Source: Leptospira wolffii serovar Khorat str. Khorat-H2 | GTDB taxonomy: Bacteria > Spirochaetota > Leptospiria > Leptospirales > Leptospiraceae | Length of the DNA: 64,000 nucleotides | Assembly: GCF_000306115.2 (NCBI RefSeq) | Contig: NZ_AKWX02000020.1 | Span: 682,001 to 746,000, forward strand | Direction of reading: 5' to 3' | The notes under the pieces: model-generated | The model's database searches: none | Told to the model about the DNA's origin: nothing | What the model saw: the letters and a program-made list of their open reading frames with translations, nothing else | In this document: positions 1 through 8,818 of the stretch, piece after piece | Position numbering within the stretch: position 1 is the first letter of the stretch | Layout of the letters: each line of letters opens with the position of its first letter | Position numbers and translations under genes: made by a program

Positions 1-72
1 CCGACTCTCGTATCTGCGCTGGAAACCGCAGTCCTTGTAACGGATCTTTTGTTTGAGTTGGGATAGCGCCAT
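1..72 (-). CDS. N-terminus of an unidentified protein (partial)
   Basis: Reading leftwards from an ATG at 72 there are 24 open codons (beginning MALSQLKQKIRYKDC) that run off the window edge. An AGGAG Shine-Dalgarno motif lies a few bases upstream of the ATG (around 75-82 on the minus strand), which is why I call it a true gene start. Too little sequence is present to identify the product. It is divergent from the dehydrogenase that starts at 127, so promoters for both must lie in or overlap the 54-bp gap. Confidence 0.55.
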   Translation of the reverse strand, partial: MALSQLKQKIRYKDCGFQRRYESR

Positions 73-126
73 AGGATCTCCTCTTTCCTTTTTTTATCCG
101 GGAGGATTCGCCGAAAGGATTTTACG

Positions 127-987
127 GTGTTTTCGTTTGCTTTTTTGGAATTCTCTCTTATTCTTCTTCCTACTTTTTCGGGCCCGTACATGAATTCATT
201 TTTCCAAGATAAGGTCTTTTTAGTCACCGGTGCCAGTTCGGGGATAGGCAGGGCGCTTTCTTCCGAATTGGAAAAAAAAGGAGCTATTGTCGGAGTGATC
301 GCAAGAAGAAAGGAAGCTCTCAAGGAGTTAAAATCGAAAGCGATTCGTCCGGAAAATATTCTCGTATTTCCTACGGATATCAGTTCGGAATCCGAACTAA
401 AAAAGAGCGTGGAGGAATTTCGCAAAAAGGTGAAACGACTCGACGGAGTCATTCATAGCGCCGGGGTTTCGATGAGAGCACTTGCGGGAGAGGCGGAGTT
501 GAAAGTATTTCGTGCGCTTATGGATACGAATTATTTTCCTCTGGTCCTTCTTTATAAATTATTGGAAGCGGATCTTTGCCAATGCGACGGACATTTCGTG
601 GCGATTTCCTCCGTCCAGGGAAAGTTTGCGACTCAGTTCCGTTCCGGATATGCGGCAAGTAAACATGCGATCCAAGCTTTTATGGACAGCGTAAGATTGG
701 AGAATGCCAAGACAGGCCTGCATATTATGACGGTCTCTCCCGGATTCGTGAAAACCGAGATCTCGGTCAAAGCGTTGTCGGGAGATGGGACACCTCATGG
801 AATTATGGACGAGGGACAACGAAACGGGATTCTTCCCGAAAAAGTCGCCAAGATGATTCTAAAAGGAATGGAAAATCGGAAAAGAGAATTGGTCCCTTCT
901 CGTTTAAAGGAGAAGTTCGCTTTGTTTCTGAACAGATTTTTTCCGAGGACTTTGGATAAGATTTTACTAAAGACTCGAGTGACCTGA
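127..987 (+). CDS. Short-chain dehydrogenase/reductase (SDR)
   Basis: Classical SDR fold: an NAD(P)-dependent oxidoreductase of unknown substrate. The dinucleotide-binding motif VTGASSGIG is at residues 33-41, the NAG-type motif appears as HSAGVS, and the catalytic serine and YxxxK pair are in the stretch SSVQGK...YAASK. The C-terminal part (EGQRNGILPEKVAKMILKG) resembles the DHRS7-like branch of the family. The GTG at 127 has an AAAGGA ribosome-binding site seven bases upstream, which adds a hydrophobic 21-residue leader before the usual SDR start; the ATG at 190 gives a canonical N-terminus but has no visible ribosome-binding site. The gene converges on the SUMF1-like gene with two bases between the stops. 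Family assignment is firm, substrate is not predictable. Confidence 0.9.
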   Translation: MFSFAFLEFSLILLPTFSGPYMNSFFQDKVFLVTGASSGIGRALSSELEKKGAIVGVIARRKEALKELKSKAIRPENILVFPTDISSESELKKSVEEFRKKVKRLDGVIHSAGVSMRALAGEAELKVFRALMDTNYFPLVLLYKLLEADLCQCDGHFVAISSVQGKFATQFRSGYAASKHAIQAFMDSVRLENAKTGLHIMTVSPGFVKTEISVKALSGDGTPHGIMDEGQRNGILPEKVAKMILKGMENRKRELVPSRLKEKFALFLNRFFPRTLDKILLKTRVT

Positions 988-989
988 GA

Positions 990-2303
990 TCAATTTTTGG
1001 CTTCTATAATAAGCCTGAAACCGGCCTTACGATCGTTTTGCAAATTCGGAATTCCTCCGAAGTCCCTGGCGTAAGCCTTGGCTTCTTCTCGACTCAAGGA
1101 ATAGGAGCCGCCTCGGATGACTTTCAGGTGTTTTCCGTATCTACCGGTAAGGGGTCTATGTCCCGGATAAGGAACGTAAGGAGAGCTCGTCCACTCCGCC
1201 ACATTACCACACATTCCGATCGCACCGTAAGGACTTTGGCCCTTGCTCGGAAGATCGTAAATGGAAAGCGTTCCTTTTCTACCGCTTTCCCGAGTATTGC
1301 ATAGCTCCGGGTCGAACTCGTTTCCGAAAGGATAATCGATCGGCTGGGAGACGAACTCGTAGCTTTCGTTTTTCAGCAGTCTCCACACGAGTCCCGTTCC
1401 TCGGGCCGCTTTTTCCCATTGCCATTCCGAAGGCAGTTTTTTACCGGCCCAGTTTGCATAAGACTCGGCTTCTCTATACGTCAGGTTCGTGACAGGATGG
1501 TATTCCTTGCCCTTGGGAAAAATCCCGTTTTCCCAGTGAGGCGGGGCAGGTGTGCCGGTTTCCTTTAAGAATTTATTATATTCTTTATTGGTGACTTCGT
1601 ATTTATCTATATAGAAGGAGGGTAATTCCTCTAAGTTGCTTCTTTCCGGATTTCCGAAATAGGGATTATAACTGTCTTCGGAGGAATCGTTTCCCTGTCC
1701 GTAAAGGAAATATCCCATGTGTTCATAGAGTATTTTTCCGCCGGAATCGTATCCGGAGTGGACTAACACCATTTCTTTTCCGTCTTTTGCATGAAGAATG
1801 GTTTTCGGTAGTCGGTTCCGAACATTGTCGGTGGCGTCGAAACTAGTAGGCTCTCTATAGAAAGTTTCCTGTCCGTACGCTCCGATTAAAAGACCGGCGC
1901 TAATCAATCGCTCCGGATTGCCTTCCGCAAGGGAGAATTTGCCTCTAAGTTCTATCGAGATCGGTCTAGTCTTACGACCTACGGTTCCGAATTCTATTTC
2001 GATATTCTCTATTTCGAAGAATCCTATTTCTTCTAACTTAGGTTTTCTTAATAAAGGGAGGGAGGCCTTTTCGCTCAGGATAGCTCGGATTTCTTCTTCG
2101 CTGCGTTCCGCAAAGTAGGAATTACGATCTATACGTATCTTAGCTTTGCCTTTATTTCTATAAACGGAAAGAATCTGCCCCGTCCAGAGAACGGTCTTTC
2201 TGGTATCCGAGGATTCGGTTTCTTTTTCCTGGCTTTCTCTCGCCCCGGAGGAGAATAATACGAATAATAAAACCAAGATGGTCGCGATTTTTCCCCGGAA
2301 CAT
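990..2303 (-). CDS. Exported SUMF1/FGE-like (formylglycine-generating enzyme fold) protein
   Basis: Protein of 437 residues with a hydrophobic signal segment at residues 5-19 and no lipobox cysteine. Residues from about 225 to the end carry a SUMF1-type fold: YEVTNKEYNKFL near the start, RLP-like KLPSEWQWEKAARG, the GMCGNVAEW signature, then VIRGGSY and GFRLI at the end. In true formylglycine-generating enzymes the segment after RGGS holds the two catalytic cysteines; here that segment has none, so sulfatase activation is unlikely. The first 220 residues match nothing I know. Similar exported SUMF1 proteins in bacteria bind ligands or act as partners in envelope complexes. It converges with the SDR gene and sits next to the sensor kinase, which is transcribed in the same direction. 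Confidence 0.8.
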   Translation of the reverse strand: MFRGKIATILVLLFVLFSSGARESQEKETESSDTRKTVLWTGQILSVYRNKGKAKIRIDRNSYFAERSEEEIRAILSEKASLPLLRKPKLEEIGFFEIENIEIEFGTVGRKTRPISIELRGKFSLAEGNPERLISAGLLIGAYGQETFYREPTSFDATDNVRNRLPKTILHAKDGKEMVLVHSGYDSGGKILYEHMGYFLYGQGNDSSEDSYNPYFGNPERSNLEELPSFYIDKYEVTNKEYNKFLKETGTPAPPHWENGIFPKGKEYHPVTNLTYREAESYANWAGKKLPSEWQWEKAARGTGLVWRLLKNESYEFVSQPIDYPFGNEFDPELCNTRESGRKGTLSIYDLPSKGQSPYGAIGMCGNVAEWTSSPYVPYPGHRPLTGRYGKHLKVIRGGSYSLSREEAKAYARDFGGIPNLQNDRKAGFRLIIEAKN

Positions 2304-2362
2304 GAAAAATAGGAACTCCTTGTTTAAAGATCGGCAATCTTACCGAAGAAGTCCGGGATTTT

Positions 2363-4942
2363 TTAGGCCTTAGAGCCGGGAAATAAGGTCTGGCCCGCCT
2401 TTCGCATCACATGGACCAGTTCTTCGAATACGATCGGTTTGGATATATAATCGTTCATTCCCGCCCTTAAACACAAATCCCTGTCGCCCTGCATGGCCGC
2501 GGCGGTCATCGCAATGATATAAGGTTGCTCTTCTATGGGCCAAGTGCTTCGGACCAATTGTGTGGCCTGCAATCCGTCCATCTCCGGCATATGTACATCC
2601 ATGAAGATTAGATCGATCTTCTGCTCTCTGAGTCGAGTCAGCACCTCTTTGCCGTTAGGAACGATCGTGGGTTCATATCCTAATTTCTGGATGATTCTCT
2701 TGGCGAGAGTCTGATTGATTTCGTTATCTTCCGCGATAAGAATATGAAAAGGAAATTGCCCGCTAAGCTGATTCTTTTGGCTTGCCAGATAAGAATTGAA
2801 CGTATTCGCTTTAGTCTTACTCGCTTCTTGGGCAAGAATCTCGGTTACGATTCTCTCTATTTCCTTTTTCTTTACTGGTTTACTGATCTCTCCTGCAAAA
2901 AGACCGGATGAGGTTTCCTTTTCTTCCGGATCCAAAAAAGAGGAGGAGAGAAGCACGATAGGAAAATGAAAATGTCCCTTGCGGATCGCCTTGGCGATCT
3001 CGATTCCCGAACTATCCGGAATATTATAATCCAGAATCCCCATATCCGGAATCATTCCCAAATCCAAAAGACTCATGGCATCCGCCTTGGATTTTGCGGA
3101 GAGAGTGATGAGCCCCAACGTCTGTAATTGATGGGAAAGAATTCTGAGATTGGTCGGATTATCGTCTACGATTAGGATCTTTTTGTTTTCCAAAGCGGGA
3201 TTGATTTCCGGTTCGTTCGAGATCGCTTTCTGAGAACCTTCCACTTTGATGAGGAAGGAGAATGTCGTACCTTTTCTTGGTTCGCTTTCCATCCAAATTC
3301 TTCCCCCCATCATTTGGATCAATCGGGAAGAGATGGAAAGGCCTAGGCCCGTTCCGCCGTATTTTCTAGTCGAGGAATTGTCCGCCTGGTAAAACGGCTG
3401 GAATAGTTCGCTTTGTTTTTCCTTAGGAATTCCTATGCCGGTGTCTCTTATGGAAAAGAGTATGGTGTAATTGGAGTCGTCTTTTTCCCAAACTTCCGCA
3501 GAAAGAAAGATCTCTCCTTCTTCGGTGAATTTGATGGAATTTCCGATCAGATTGATCAATATCTGCTTTAATCTCAGATTGTCGCAGAAAATCGTCTCGG
3601 GAACGTTGGGGTCCAGATAATGGACCAGGTCGATCTTTTTCTGTGCGGCCTTGGAGCGAAACATATCCAAAGTCTCTTCGATGATTTCCAGCACGGAAAA
3701 TTCTTTTATCTCCAAGCTCAATGTTCCGGATTCGATTTTAGAATAGTCCAAAATATCGTTGATGATGCTTAGAAGTCCTTCTCCGCTTTTCTGTATGATT
3801 TCCGCGTATTCCTTTTGTTCACCGGAAAGATTGGAGTCTATCAGAAGTTCCGTCATTCCGATAACTCCGTTCATTGGCGTACGGATCTCATGGCTCATCA
3901 TAGCAAGAAAGTCCGACTTGGCGCGGTTGGCTCTCTCGGCTTCTTCCTTTGCTTTTTTCAGATCTTGCTCGTAGTTTTTGCGAACGGAAATATCCGTAAA
4001 AAGACCGCAAATAGCATAAATCTGTCCTTCCAAATCTTGGAGGGGAACTAATACGCATAGGTAAGTCCTTTCCTCTCCTCCGGAGGAGAGATCCAATTCG
4101 AAGTCGTAAGTACCTTCCTTGAAAAGGGATCTCGCGAGCATGCTCGATAGAAAGGAGCCTTTTTCCTCTCCGAAGACCGAGGCTAGATACATATTGGACT
4201 TTGAGGCGATATCGGAGAGGAACTTGATCGCAAAGACGCGATTGTGTAATAATACTTTACCGTCTATGTCCAACATTGCAAATGCGGAAGGCAGATTGTC
4301 CAAAATGGAGAAAAGCCGGGATTCGCTTTCGACCAATTTATCCGTGATTCTTTTCTTTTCCTCTATGTCCTTTTTCAATCTCTGAGTTGCGAAACCTACG
4401 ATGATAAAGCACAGGACGACTAGAGCAAATAGAGAATAAGCGGTCCGAATCCCCTTTGCTGAGTTGGAAGAATTACGTTGCTTCAACAGTCGCAACTCTT
4501 CTTCTTCCATTTTGCCAAGTATCTCGGACAACTCGTCCATTTTATTCTTAGTATGAAAAGAGCGGGGATTCTTTTTAGCTTCCTGGACCAGAGAAATCAG
4601 TAATATTCCTCTTAAGGATTGTATTTGGTTGTCCTGAACCAATCCGGATAGACGTATGACCTCTCTTTCCAGGGTTTGCCAAGTGCTATCGGGCGCTTGG
4701 GTTTGTTTAAAATTATCGGTAGCTTCGATTTCACGAGTTAGATTCTTGCAATCGTCTATGCTTGCTATCACTTCGAAAGTATGTTCTACCCAGGTTCCGG
4801 ATTGATTGAGAACGATAATCCAATAACCGCTTATGATACTAGCGATGACTAAGAGCAATGTAAGGGAAGAGAATCCCAATAACAATCTCCATTGCAGGAA
4901 ACGAGTTTGATTTCTTAGTTTATCTAAAAAGGAAAGCTTCAT
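2363..4942 (-). CDS. Membrane hybrid sensor histidine kinase with two receiver domains
   Basis: About 859 residues from the ATG at 4942. Two transmembrane helices (about 20-45 and 168-187) flank a 120-residue periplasmic sensor region. A PAS domain follows, then a HisKA domain with the phosphoacceptor in MMSHEIRTPMNG (His about 351), a HATPase domain with the N box (LINLIGNSIKFTEEG) and G boxes (DTGIGIP, GGTGLGLS), then two receiver domains. Receiver 1 has LDYNIP and SKPVKK, receiver 2 MDVHMP and ISKPI, so both keep the Asp and Lys. An in-frame TTG at 5038 would extend the N-terminus, but the ATG is just ahead of the first helix. No output domain is present and no response regulator lies beside it, so phosphotransfer through a separate Hpt protein is expected. 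Confidence 0.92.
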   Translation of the reverse strand: MKLSFLDKLRNQTRFLQWRLLLGFSSLTLLLVIASIISGYWIIVLNQSGTWVEHTFEVIASIDDCKNLTREIEATDNFKQTQAPDSTWQTLEREVIRLSGLVQDNQIQSLRGILLISLVQEAKKNPRSFHTKNKMDELSEILGKMEEEELRLLKQRNSSNSAKGIRTAYSLFALVVLCFIIVGFATQRLKKDIEEKKRITDKLVESESRLFSILDNLPSAFAMLDIDGKVLLHNRVFAIKFLSDIASKSNMYLASVFGEEKGSFLSSMLARSLFKEGTYDFELDLSSGGEERTYLCVLVPLQDLEGQIYAICGLFTDISVRKNYEQDLKKAKEEAERANRAKSDFLAMMSHEIRTPMNGVIGMTELLIDSNLSGEQKEYAEIIQKSGEGLLSIINDILDYSKIESGTLSLEIKEFSVLEIIEETLDMFRSKAAQKKIDLVHYLDPNVPETIFCDNLRLKQILINLIGNSIKFTEEGEIFLSAEVWEKDDSNYTILFSIRDTGIGIPKEKQSELFQPFYQADNSSTRKYGGTGLGLSISSRLIQMMGGRIWMESEPRKGTTFSFLIKVEGSQKAISNEPEINPALENKKILIVDDNPTNLRILSHQLQTLGLITLSAKSKADAMSLLDLGMIPDMGILDYNIPDSSGIEIAKAIRKGHFHFPIVLLSSSFLDPEEKETSSGLFAGEISKPVKKKEIERIVTEILAQEASKTKANTFNSYLASQKNQLSGQFPFHILIAEDNEINQTLAKRIIQKLGYEPTIVPNGKEVLTRLREQKIDLIFMDVHMPEMDGLQATQLVRSTWPIEEQPYIIAMTAAAMQGDRDLCLRAGMNDYISKPIVFEELVHVMRKAGQTLFPGSKA

Positions 4943-5012
4943 GAGGTTGGATATTTCTTTCGAGTTGCGATAAATCGAAGATAGGGAATTCAGGAAATTC
5001 CCACCGAAATAT

Positions 5013-5159
5013 TTACCTGGTTCCAAGAAGGGACACAACCTTTTTTCGGTAATTTCGAACCCGTCTCTTGACTTCGTCGGCGATAAAATGATTTTGGTAA
5101 TCTAAGAATTCGTTTTTTCTGGAATCTTCCACGACCTTTCGGTAAAAATCTTGTACCAA
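5013..5159 (-). CDS. Possible small basic protein (48 aa)
   Basis: An open frame reads leftwards from a TTG at 5159 to a TAA at 5013-5015. A purine-rich GGAAGAAGG lies about five bases upstream of the TTG. The product would be short, very charged (ends [13 protein letters not shown]) and unlike any family I know. Codon choice looks like the neighbours, which favours coding. Against it, the frame overlaps the upstream region of queE on the other strand and could be chance sequence in a divergent promoter region. If real it would be co-transcribed with the histidine kinase. Confidence 0.25.
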   Translation of the reverse strand: MVQDFYRKVVEDSRKNEFLDYQNHFIADEVKRRVRNYRKKVVSLLGTR

Positions 5160-5177
5160 GGAGACCTTCTTCCTATT

Positions 5178-5885
5178 ATGAAAACCGTAGTTCACGAGAT
5201 TTATCTTTCCGTTTCAGGGGAAGGGATTTCCACCGGGCTTCCCACGGTTTTTGTTCGGTTCGCGGGATGTTCCTTAAGATGCGGAATGGATGGAACTCGA
5301 AAGCTTTGGTGCGATACCCCCTATGCCTTATCCCATAAGGCGGGAACGGAAATGAGTTTGGAAGAGGTTTTGGCCCAGGTAGAAAGGCTCTCCTTAGCTC
5401 CTACTCAGGTATTGCTTACCGGTGGAGAGCCTTTGGAAAAATCTAATAGAGATTTTTCTCAAGCCTTGGCTACCGAACTATTCGAAAGAAGAAAGAAAAT
5501 CGGGAAATTTACTAGAGTGAGAGTGGAGACGAACGGAGCCGAACCCATCCGAGGTTTGGAGCATATGATTTTTACTTTGGATTATAAGCTTCCCGGTTCC
5601 GGTATGGAATCCAAAATGATTTCGGAAAATTTGAACGATCTACGAGAGAAGGGCGATGATTTGGACGAGGTAAAGTTCGTGATTCGGGACAAAAATGATT
5701 TCGATCGTACCTTGGAAGTAGTGGATGCATTCTCTTTGAGCGGCGCGAATCTTCTAGTGTCTCCCGTATTCGGCGAGCTTTCTCCGGAAACCCTTGTGGA
5801 TTGGATGAAGGAATCTTCCAGAATGGACCTTCGTCTCTCTCTTCAGACCCACAAATATGTGTGGGGAGAAAAACGCGGAGTTTGA
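5178..5885 (+). CDS. queE: 7-carboxy-7-deazaguanine synthase (radical SAM)
   Basis: QueE converts 6-carboxytetrahydropterin to 7-carboxy-7-deazaguanine in queuosine tRNA-base synthesis. The ATG at 5178 gives the expected N-terminus with IYLSVSGEG and [11 protein letters not shown]. The 4Fe-4S ligands are Cys31, Cys35 and Cys45, followed by WCDTPYA; the glycine-rich SAM motif LLTGGEPLE comes next. Normal QueE has CxxxCxxC, so this copy carries seven extra residues (within GMDGTRKL) between the second and third cysteine. The ribosome-binding site is poor: AAGGAG is about 15 bases upstream of the ATG, so the TTG at 5151 is an alternative start. The stop overlaps the start region of the following helicase gene, so the two are probably translationally coupled. 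No other queuosine gene is in the window. Confidence 0.88.
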   Translation: MKTVVHEIYLSVSGEGISTGLPTVFVRFAGCSLRCGMDGTRKLWCDTPYALSHKAGTEMSLEEVLAQVERLSLAPTQVLLTGGEPLEKSNRDFSQALATELFERRKKIGKFTRVRVETNGAEPIRGLEHMIFTLDYKLPGSGMESKMISENLNDLREKGDDLDEVKFVIRDKNDFDRTLEVVDAFSLSGANLLVSPVFGELSPETLVDWMKESSRMDLRLSLQTHKYVWGEKRGV

Positions 5886-5887
5886 GT

Positions 5888-8725
5888 TTGGAATCAACGC
5901 TACAGCTTAGTCTAGATTTCGATTCGAATCGATCCTCCGGATATCGGGGAGATTCCTGCTATCTTCGCAACGAACCCGAATTAGGAATCGGAAGAATAGA
6001 AAGTTCCGAAGGCGAGAAACTTACCGTATTATTTCCCAAATCCGGAACCAAACGTACCGTCTCCGAAAATTCCAATCAGCTCAAAGTCATAGGGCCTTAT
6101 CCTACCGCATTCTCCCACCCTTCGGGAGATCCGGAACTCTTGGATCTAAGTCTCCAGGCTTTCGAGCTGAAGTTGACCCACGCTTACGACAAACTTTCTG
6201 CCTTATCCAATTCTAGAACGAGGCTTCTGCCTCACCAGATCGAGTCTACCTTTGTGGTAGTCAATTCCCTGCGACCTAGATTCATCCTGGCCGACGAGGT
6301 GGGACTCGGAAAGACCATCGAAGCCGCACTCGTTATGAAGGAGCTGATTTTCAGAAGAGGATACAAGAAGGTGTTGGTAGTCGCGCCTTCTCCCTTGCTT
6401 GTCCAATGGCAGCAGGAATTGAAGAATAAGTTCAACGAAGACTTCGAAATCGTAAAGAGAAGAAACTTCATCGCTTCCGGAGAAAAGAACTGGAAGAATT
6501 ATAAACACGTCATCACCTCCGTGGATTTTATCAAGAATCCGAAATATGCGGAGGAAATTCTCAAGACGAAATGGGATATCGTAGTATTTGACGAGGCGCA
6601 TAGATTGCGTAGGGATTATCATAAGGTGACCCGCGCCTATCTTTTCGCGGAAAAAATCGCGAAGAAGTGCGAATGTCTTCTTTTGCTTACCGCGACTCCG
6701 TTTCGCGGAAAATTGGAAGAGCTCTATTATCTGGTGCATTTAGTCGACCCAAATCTTCTCGGACCGTATCATACTTTCGTAAACGATTACGTTCTTGCCA
6801 ATAAAAGCGATTTAAAGGAGAAGATCTCGAAGGTGCTCCTTCGTAGAAGGAAGGTCGAGGTCGGAGGATTTACAAAGAGATTCGCAAAAACCGTTAAGAT
6901 AGAATTGTCTCCCGTAGAGAGGCAATTTTACGACGAAACCACGGAGTATGTTCGGAGAGAATACAATCTTGCGATGCGGACCCAAAACCGTGCCATCGGT
7001 TTCGTGATGATCGTATTCCAGAAGCTTTTGGATTCTTCCGTGTTTGCGTTACTCTCCGCTCTTTCCAAACGCAAGTTCATGTTGGAGAATAGGTTGCACC
7101 GTCTACAGTCCGTTGTGGGCAAGCTGGACGAATGGGATCTGGATGAAACGGAAGGAGTGGAGGACTTTCTATCCGATCTGGACGAATCCGCTCCCTCCGA
7201 CTTGGCCAACCTGCGAAGGGAACTACTTTCCTTGAATCGGCTTATTCTTCTCGGAAAGAAAATCAAGGAAGATAGAAAGAGCCAAAAACTTAAGGACACG
7301 ATTGCCAAGCTCAAGAAGGAAGGACATCCTAAATTCATTATCTTCACCCAATTCAGGAGTACTCAGGATTTTCTGGCATCCACTCTAAAGGATTATAAAG
7401 TCACTCTGTTCCACGGCTCCTTAAGTGCGGACGCTAAAGAGGATGCGATCGCAGAATTCCGAAATTCTTCCGAGATTCTTATTTGCACGGAAGCGGGGGG
7501 AGAAGGAAGAAACCTTCAATTCGCAAACGTTCTTTTCAATTACGATCTTCCTTGGAGCCCTTTGAAAATAGAGCAAAGAATCGGAAGGATCCATCGTTTC
7601 GGTCAGAAGGACAACGTATTCATTTTCAATTTCGCGTCCAAGGAGACGGTCGCGGAGAGAATCTTGGAAGTATTGACGAACAAGATCCGACTCTTCGAAG
7701 AATCAATAGGAAATTCGGACGAATTACTGGGAGCCATCGAGGACGAACTGGATTTCCATTCCAGCTTCATGCGTTTCGTTACTGGGAACAAGAAACTCAA
7801 GGAAGTGGAGGAGGAGATCGATCAGAGGATAAAGATCGCCAAAAAAGGATTTGAGAAACTGGGTTCTTTGGTCACCCCTAAGTTATTGGATTTTAATTTA
7901 GAAGATTATTATAAAACCACTCTGCAAGAGAGATCGTATACCAATCTGCATTTGGAAGAATTCTTCGTACGCTACACTCGAAAATGTAGGGACAGATTGG
8001 ATTTCCGAATCAAATCCTTAAAACCCCAGGTCTACGAATTGGACGGAGGCAGATACAAGGGTAGGAAAGCCACCTTCGACTCGGAGAGGGCATTGGCCGA
8101 CGATAGCATGGAATTTCTGGCGTTCGGACATCCCCTGATCGAAGAAGCAGTGCATTCTTTTTTAAAGGATCGTTCCGGATGGAGGATGGGCTTCTATGAA
8201 TCCTCGGGCCATTCTATTTATTTCGTATTCTTGGTGGAGTTCAAATTCTCCTTGGATCGAAAGGAAATCTTCGTAGTGGAAGTGAATCGTAGAAGCGGTA
8301 ACGCAAAAGTCCTGGATATGATTCCGGAAGGAGTCAGGGAAAATCTATCCTATTCTTCCGAGGAACAGATGCCAGACAATACCGAGAAATTTTTCGTGCT
8401 CGCCTGCGAAGCTTTAGAGTCCGTGGTAGAGGGTCGTAAAAAGGAACTTTACGAACAGACCAAGGATCTTTTTCAGAAGGAAGAATACAAGATTCGAAAC
8501 AGCAATCAGAATACTCTTCGCCAATTGGAGGAGAAACTGATGCGACAAGAGGCGGCCTATAAATGGGAAGGCAAGCCTGAGAAAAAATCCGCCATGAATA
8601 GAACCAGAAACGAAATCCAGAAAGTCAAAGAAGACTTCGAGGTGGAGTTGAGAAAGGTGAAACTCGGAAAAGAGATCCACCATCGCTTCGAGTTGTTCCA
8701 GGCCTATTTTCCCGGAACCGCTTGA
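5888..8725 (+). CDS. SNF2/RapA-like superfamily 2 helicase
   Basis: Large ATP-dependent DNA or RNA polymerase-associated translocase. Counting from the TTG at 5888: a small-barrel-like N-terminal part, motif I DEVGLGKT at about 137, motif II DEAH at about 234, motif [12 protein letters not shown], and in the C-terminal lobe [21 protein letters not shown] and motif [13 protein letters not shown] near 568. A 370-residue C-terminal extension is rich in charged and coiled-coil-like sequence. The order of motifs and the length resemble RapA-type SNF2 proteins, although I would not call it RapA proper. TTG at 5888 has GGAG seven bases upstream; TTG at 5882 and GTG at 5861 are alternatives, all overlapping or abutting the end of queE. 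The pairing with queE is probably operonic convenience. Confidence 0.85.
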   Translation: MESTLQLSLDFDSNRSSGYRGDSCYLRNEPELGIGRIESSEGEKLTVLFPKSGTKRTVSENSNQLKVIGPYPTAFSHPSGDPELLDLSLQAFELKLTHAYDKLSALSNSRTRLLPHQIESTFVVVNSLRPRFILADEVGLGKTIEAALVMKELIFRRGYKKVLVVAPSPLLVQWQQELKNKFNEDFEIVKRRNFIASGEKNWKNYKHVITSVDFIKNPKYAEEILKTKWDIVVFDEAHRLRRDYHKVTRAYLFAEKIAKKCECLLLLTATPFRGKLEELYYLVHLVDPNLLGPYHTFVNDYVLANKSDLKEKISKVLLRRRKVEVGGFTKRFAKTVKIELSPVERQFYDETTEYVRREYNLAMRTQNRAIGFVMIVFQKLLDSSVFALLSALSKRKFMLENRLHRLQSVVGKLDEWDLDETEGVEDFLSDLDESAPSDLANLRRELLSLNRLILLGKKIKEDRKSQKLKDTIAKLKKEGHPKFIIFTQFRSTQDFLASTLKDYKVTLFHGSLSADAKEDAIAEFRNSSEILICTEAGGEGRNLQFANVLFNYDLPWSPLKIEQRIGRIHRFGQKDNVFIFNFASKETVAERILEVLTNKIRLFEESIGNSDELLGAIEDELDFHSSFMRFVTGNKKLKEVEEEIDQRIKIAKKGFEKLGSLVTPKLLDFNLEDYYKTTLQERSYTNLHLEEFFVRYTRKCRDRLDFRIKSLKPQVYELDGGRYKGRKATFDSERALADDSMEFLAFGHPLIEEAVHSFLKDRSGWRMGFYESSGHSIYFVFLVEFKFSLDRKEIFVVEVNRRSGNAKVLDMIPEGVRENLSYSSEEQMPDNTEKFFVLACEALESVVEGRKKELYEQTKDLFQKEEYKIRNSNQNTLRQLEEKLMRQEAAYKWEGKPEKKSAMNRTRNEIQKVKEDFEVELRKVKLGKEIHHRFELFQAYFPGTA

Positions 8726-8786
8726 GATCCCAGTCCGTTTCCTGCTGGACACCCTCCCCCTTTCCAAGCTTTTGTTAAACTACTTC

Positions 8787-8803
8787 CGCCGAAACCTTCG
8801 GCG
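8787..8803 (+). other. Compact hairpin just before the pheT ribosome-binding site
   Basis: The arms CGCCGAA and TTCGGCG form a perfect seven-base-pair stem with a three-base loop, ending three bases before the GGGAG ribosome-binding site of pheT. There is no U-run after it, so it is not a terminator of the helicase transcript. It could affect pheT translation or simply be an mRNA-stabilising structure. Confidence 0.4.
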
Positions 8804-8818
8804 TTGGGAGAAGTTCTC

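Noticed and set aside
6203..6739. Minus-strand frame of 178 codons inside the helicase gene
   Set aside because: It lies within the conserved helicase core, which must be coding on the plus strand.
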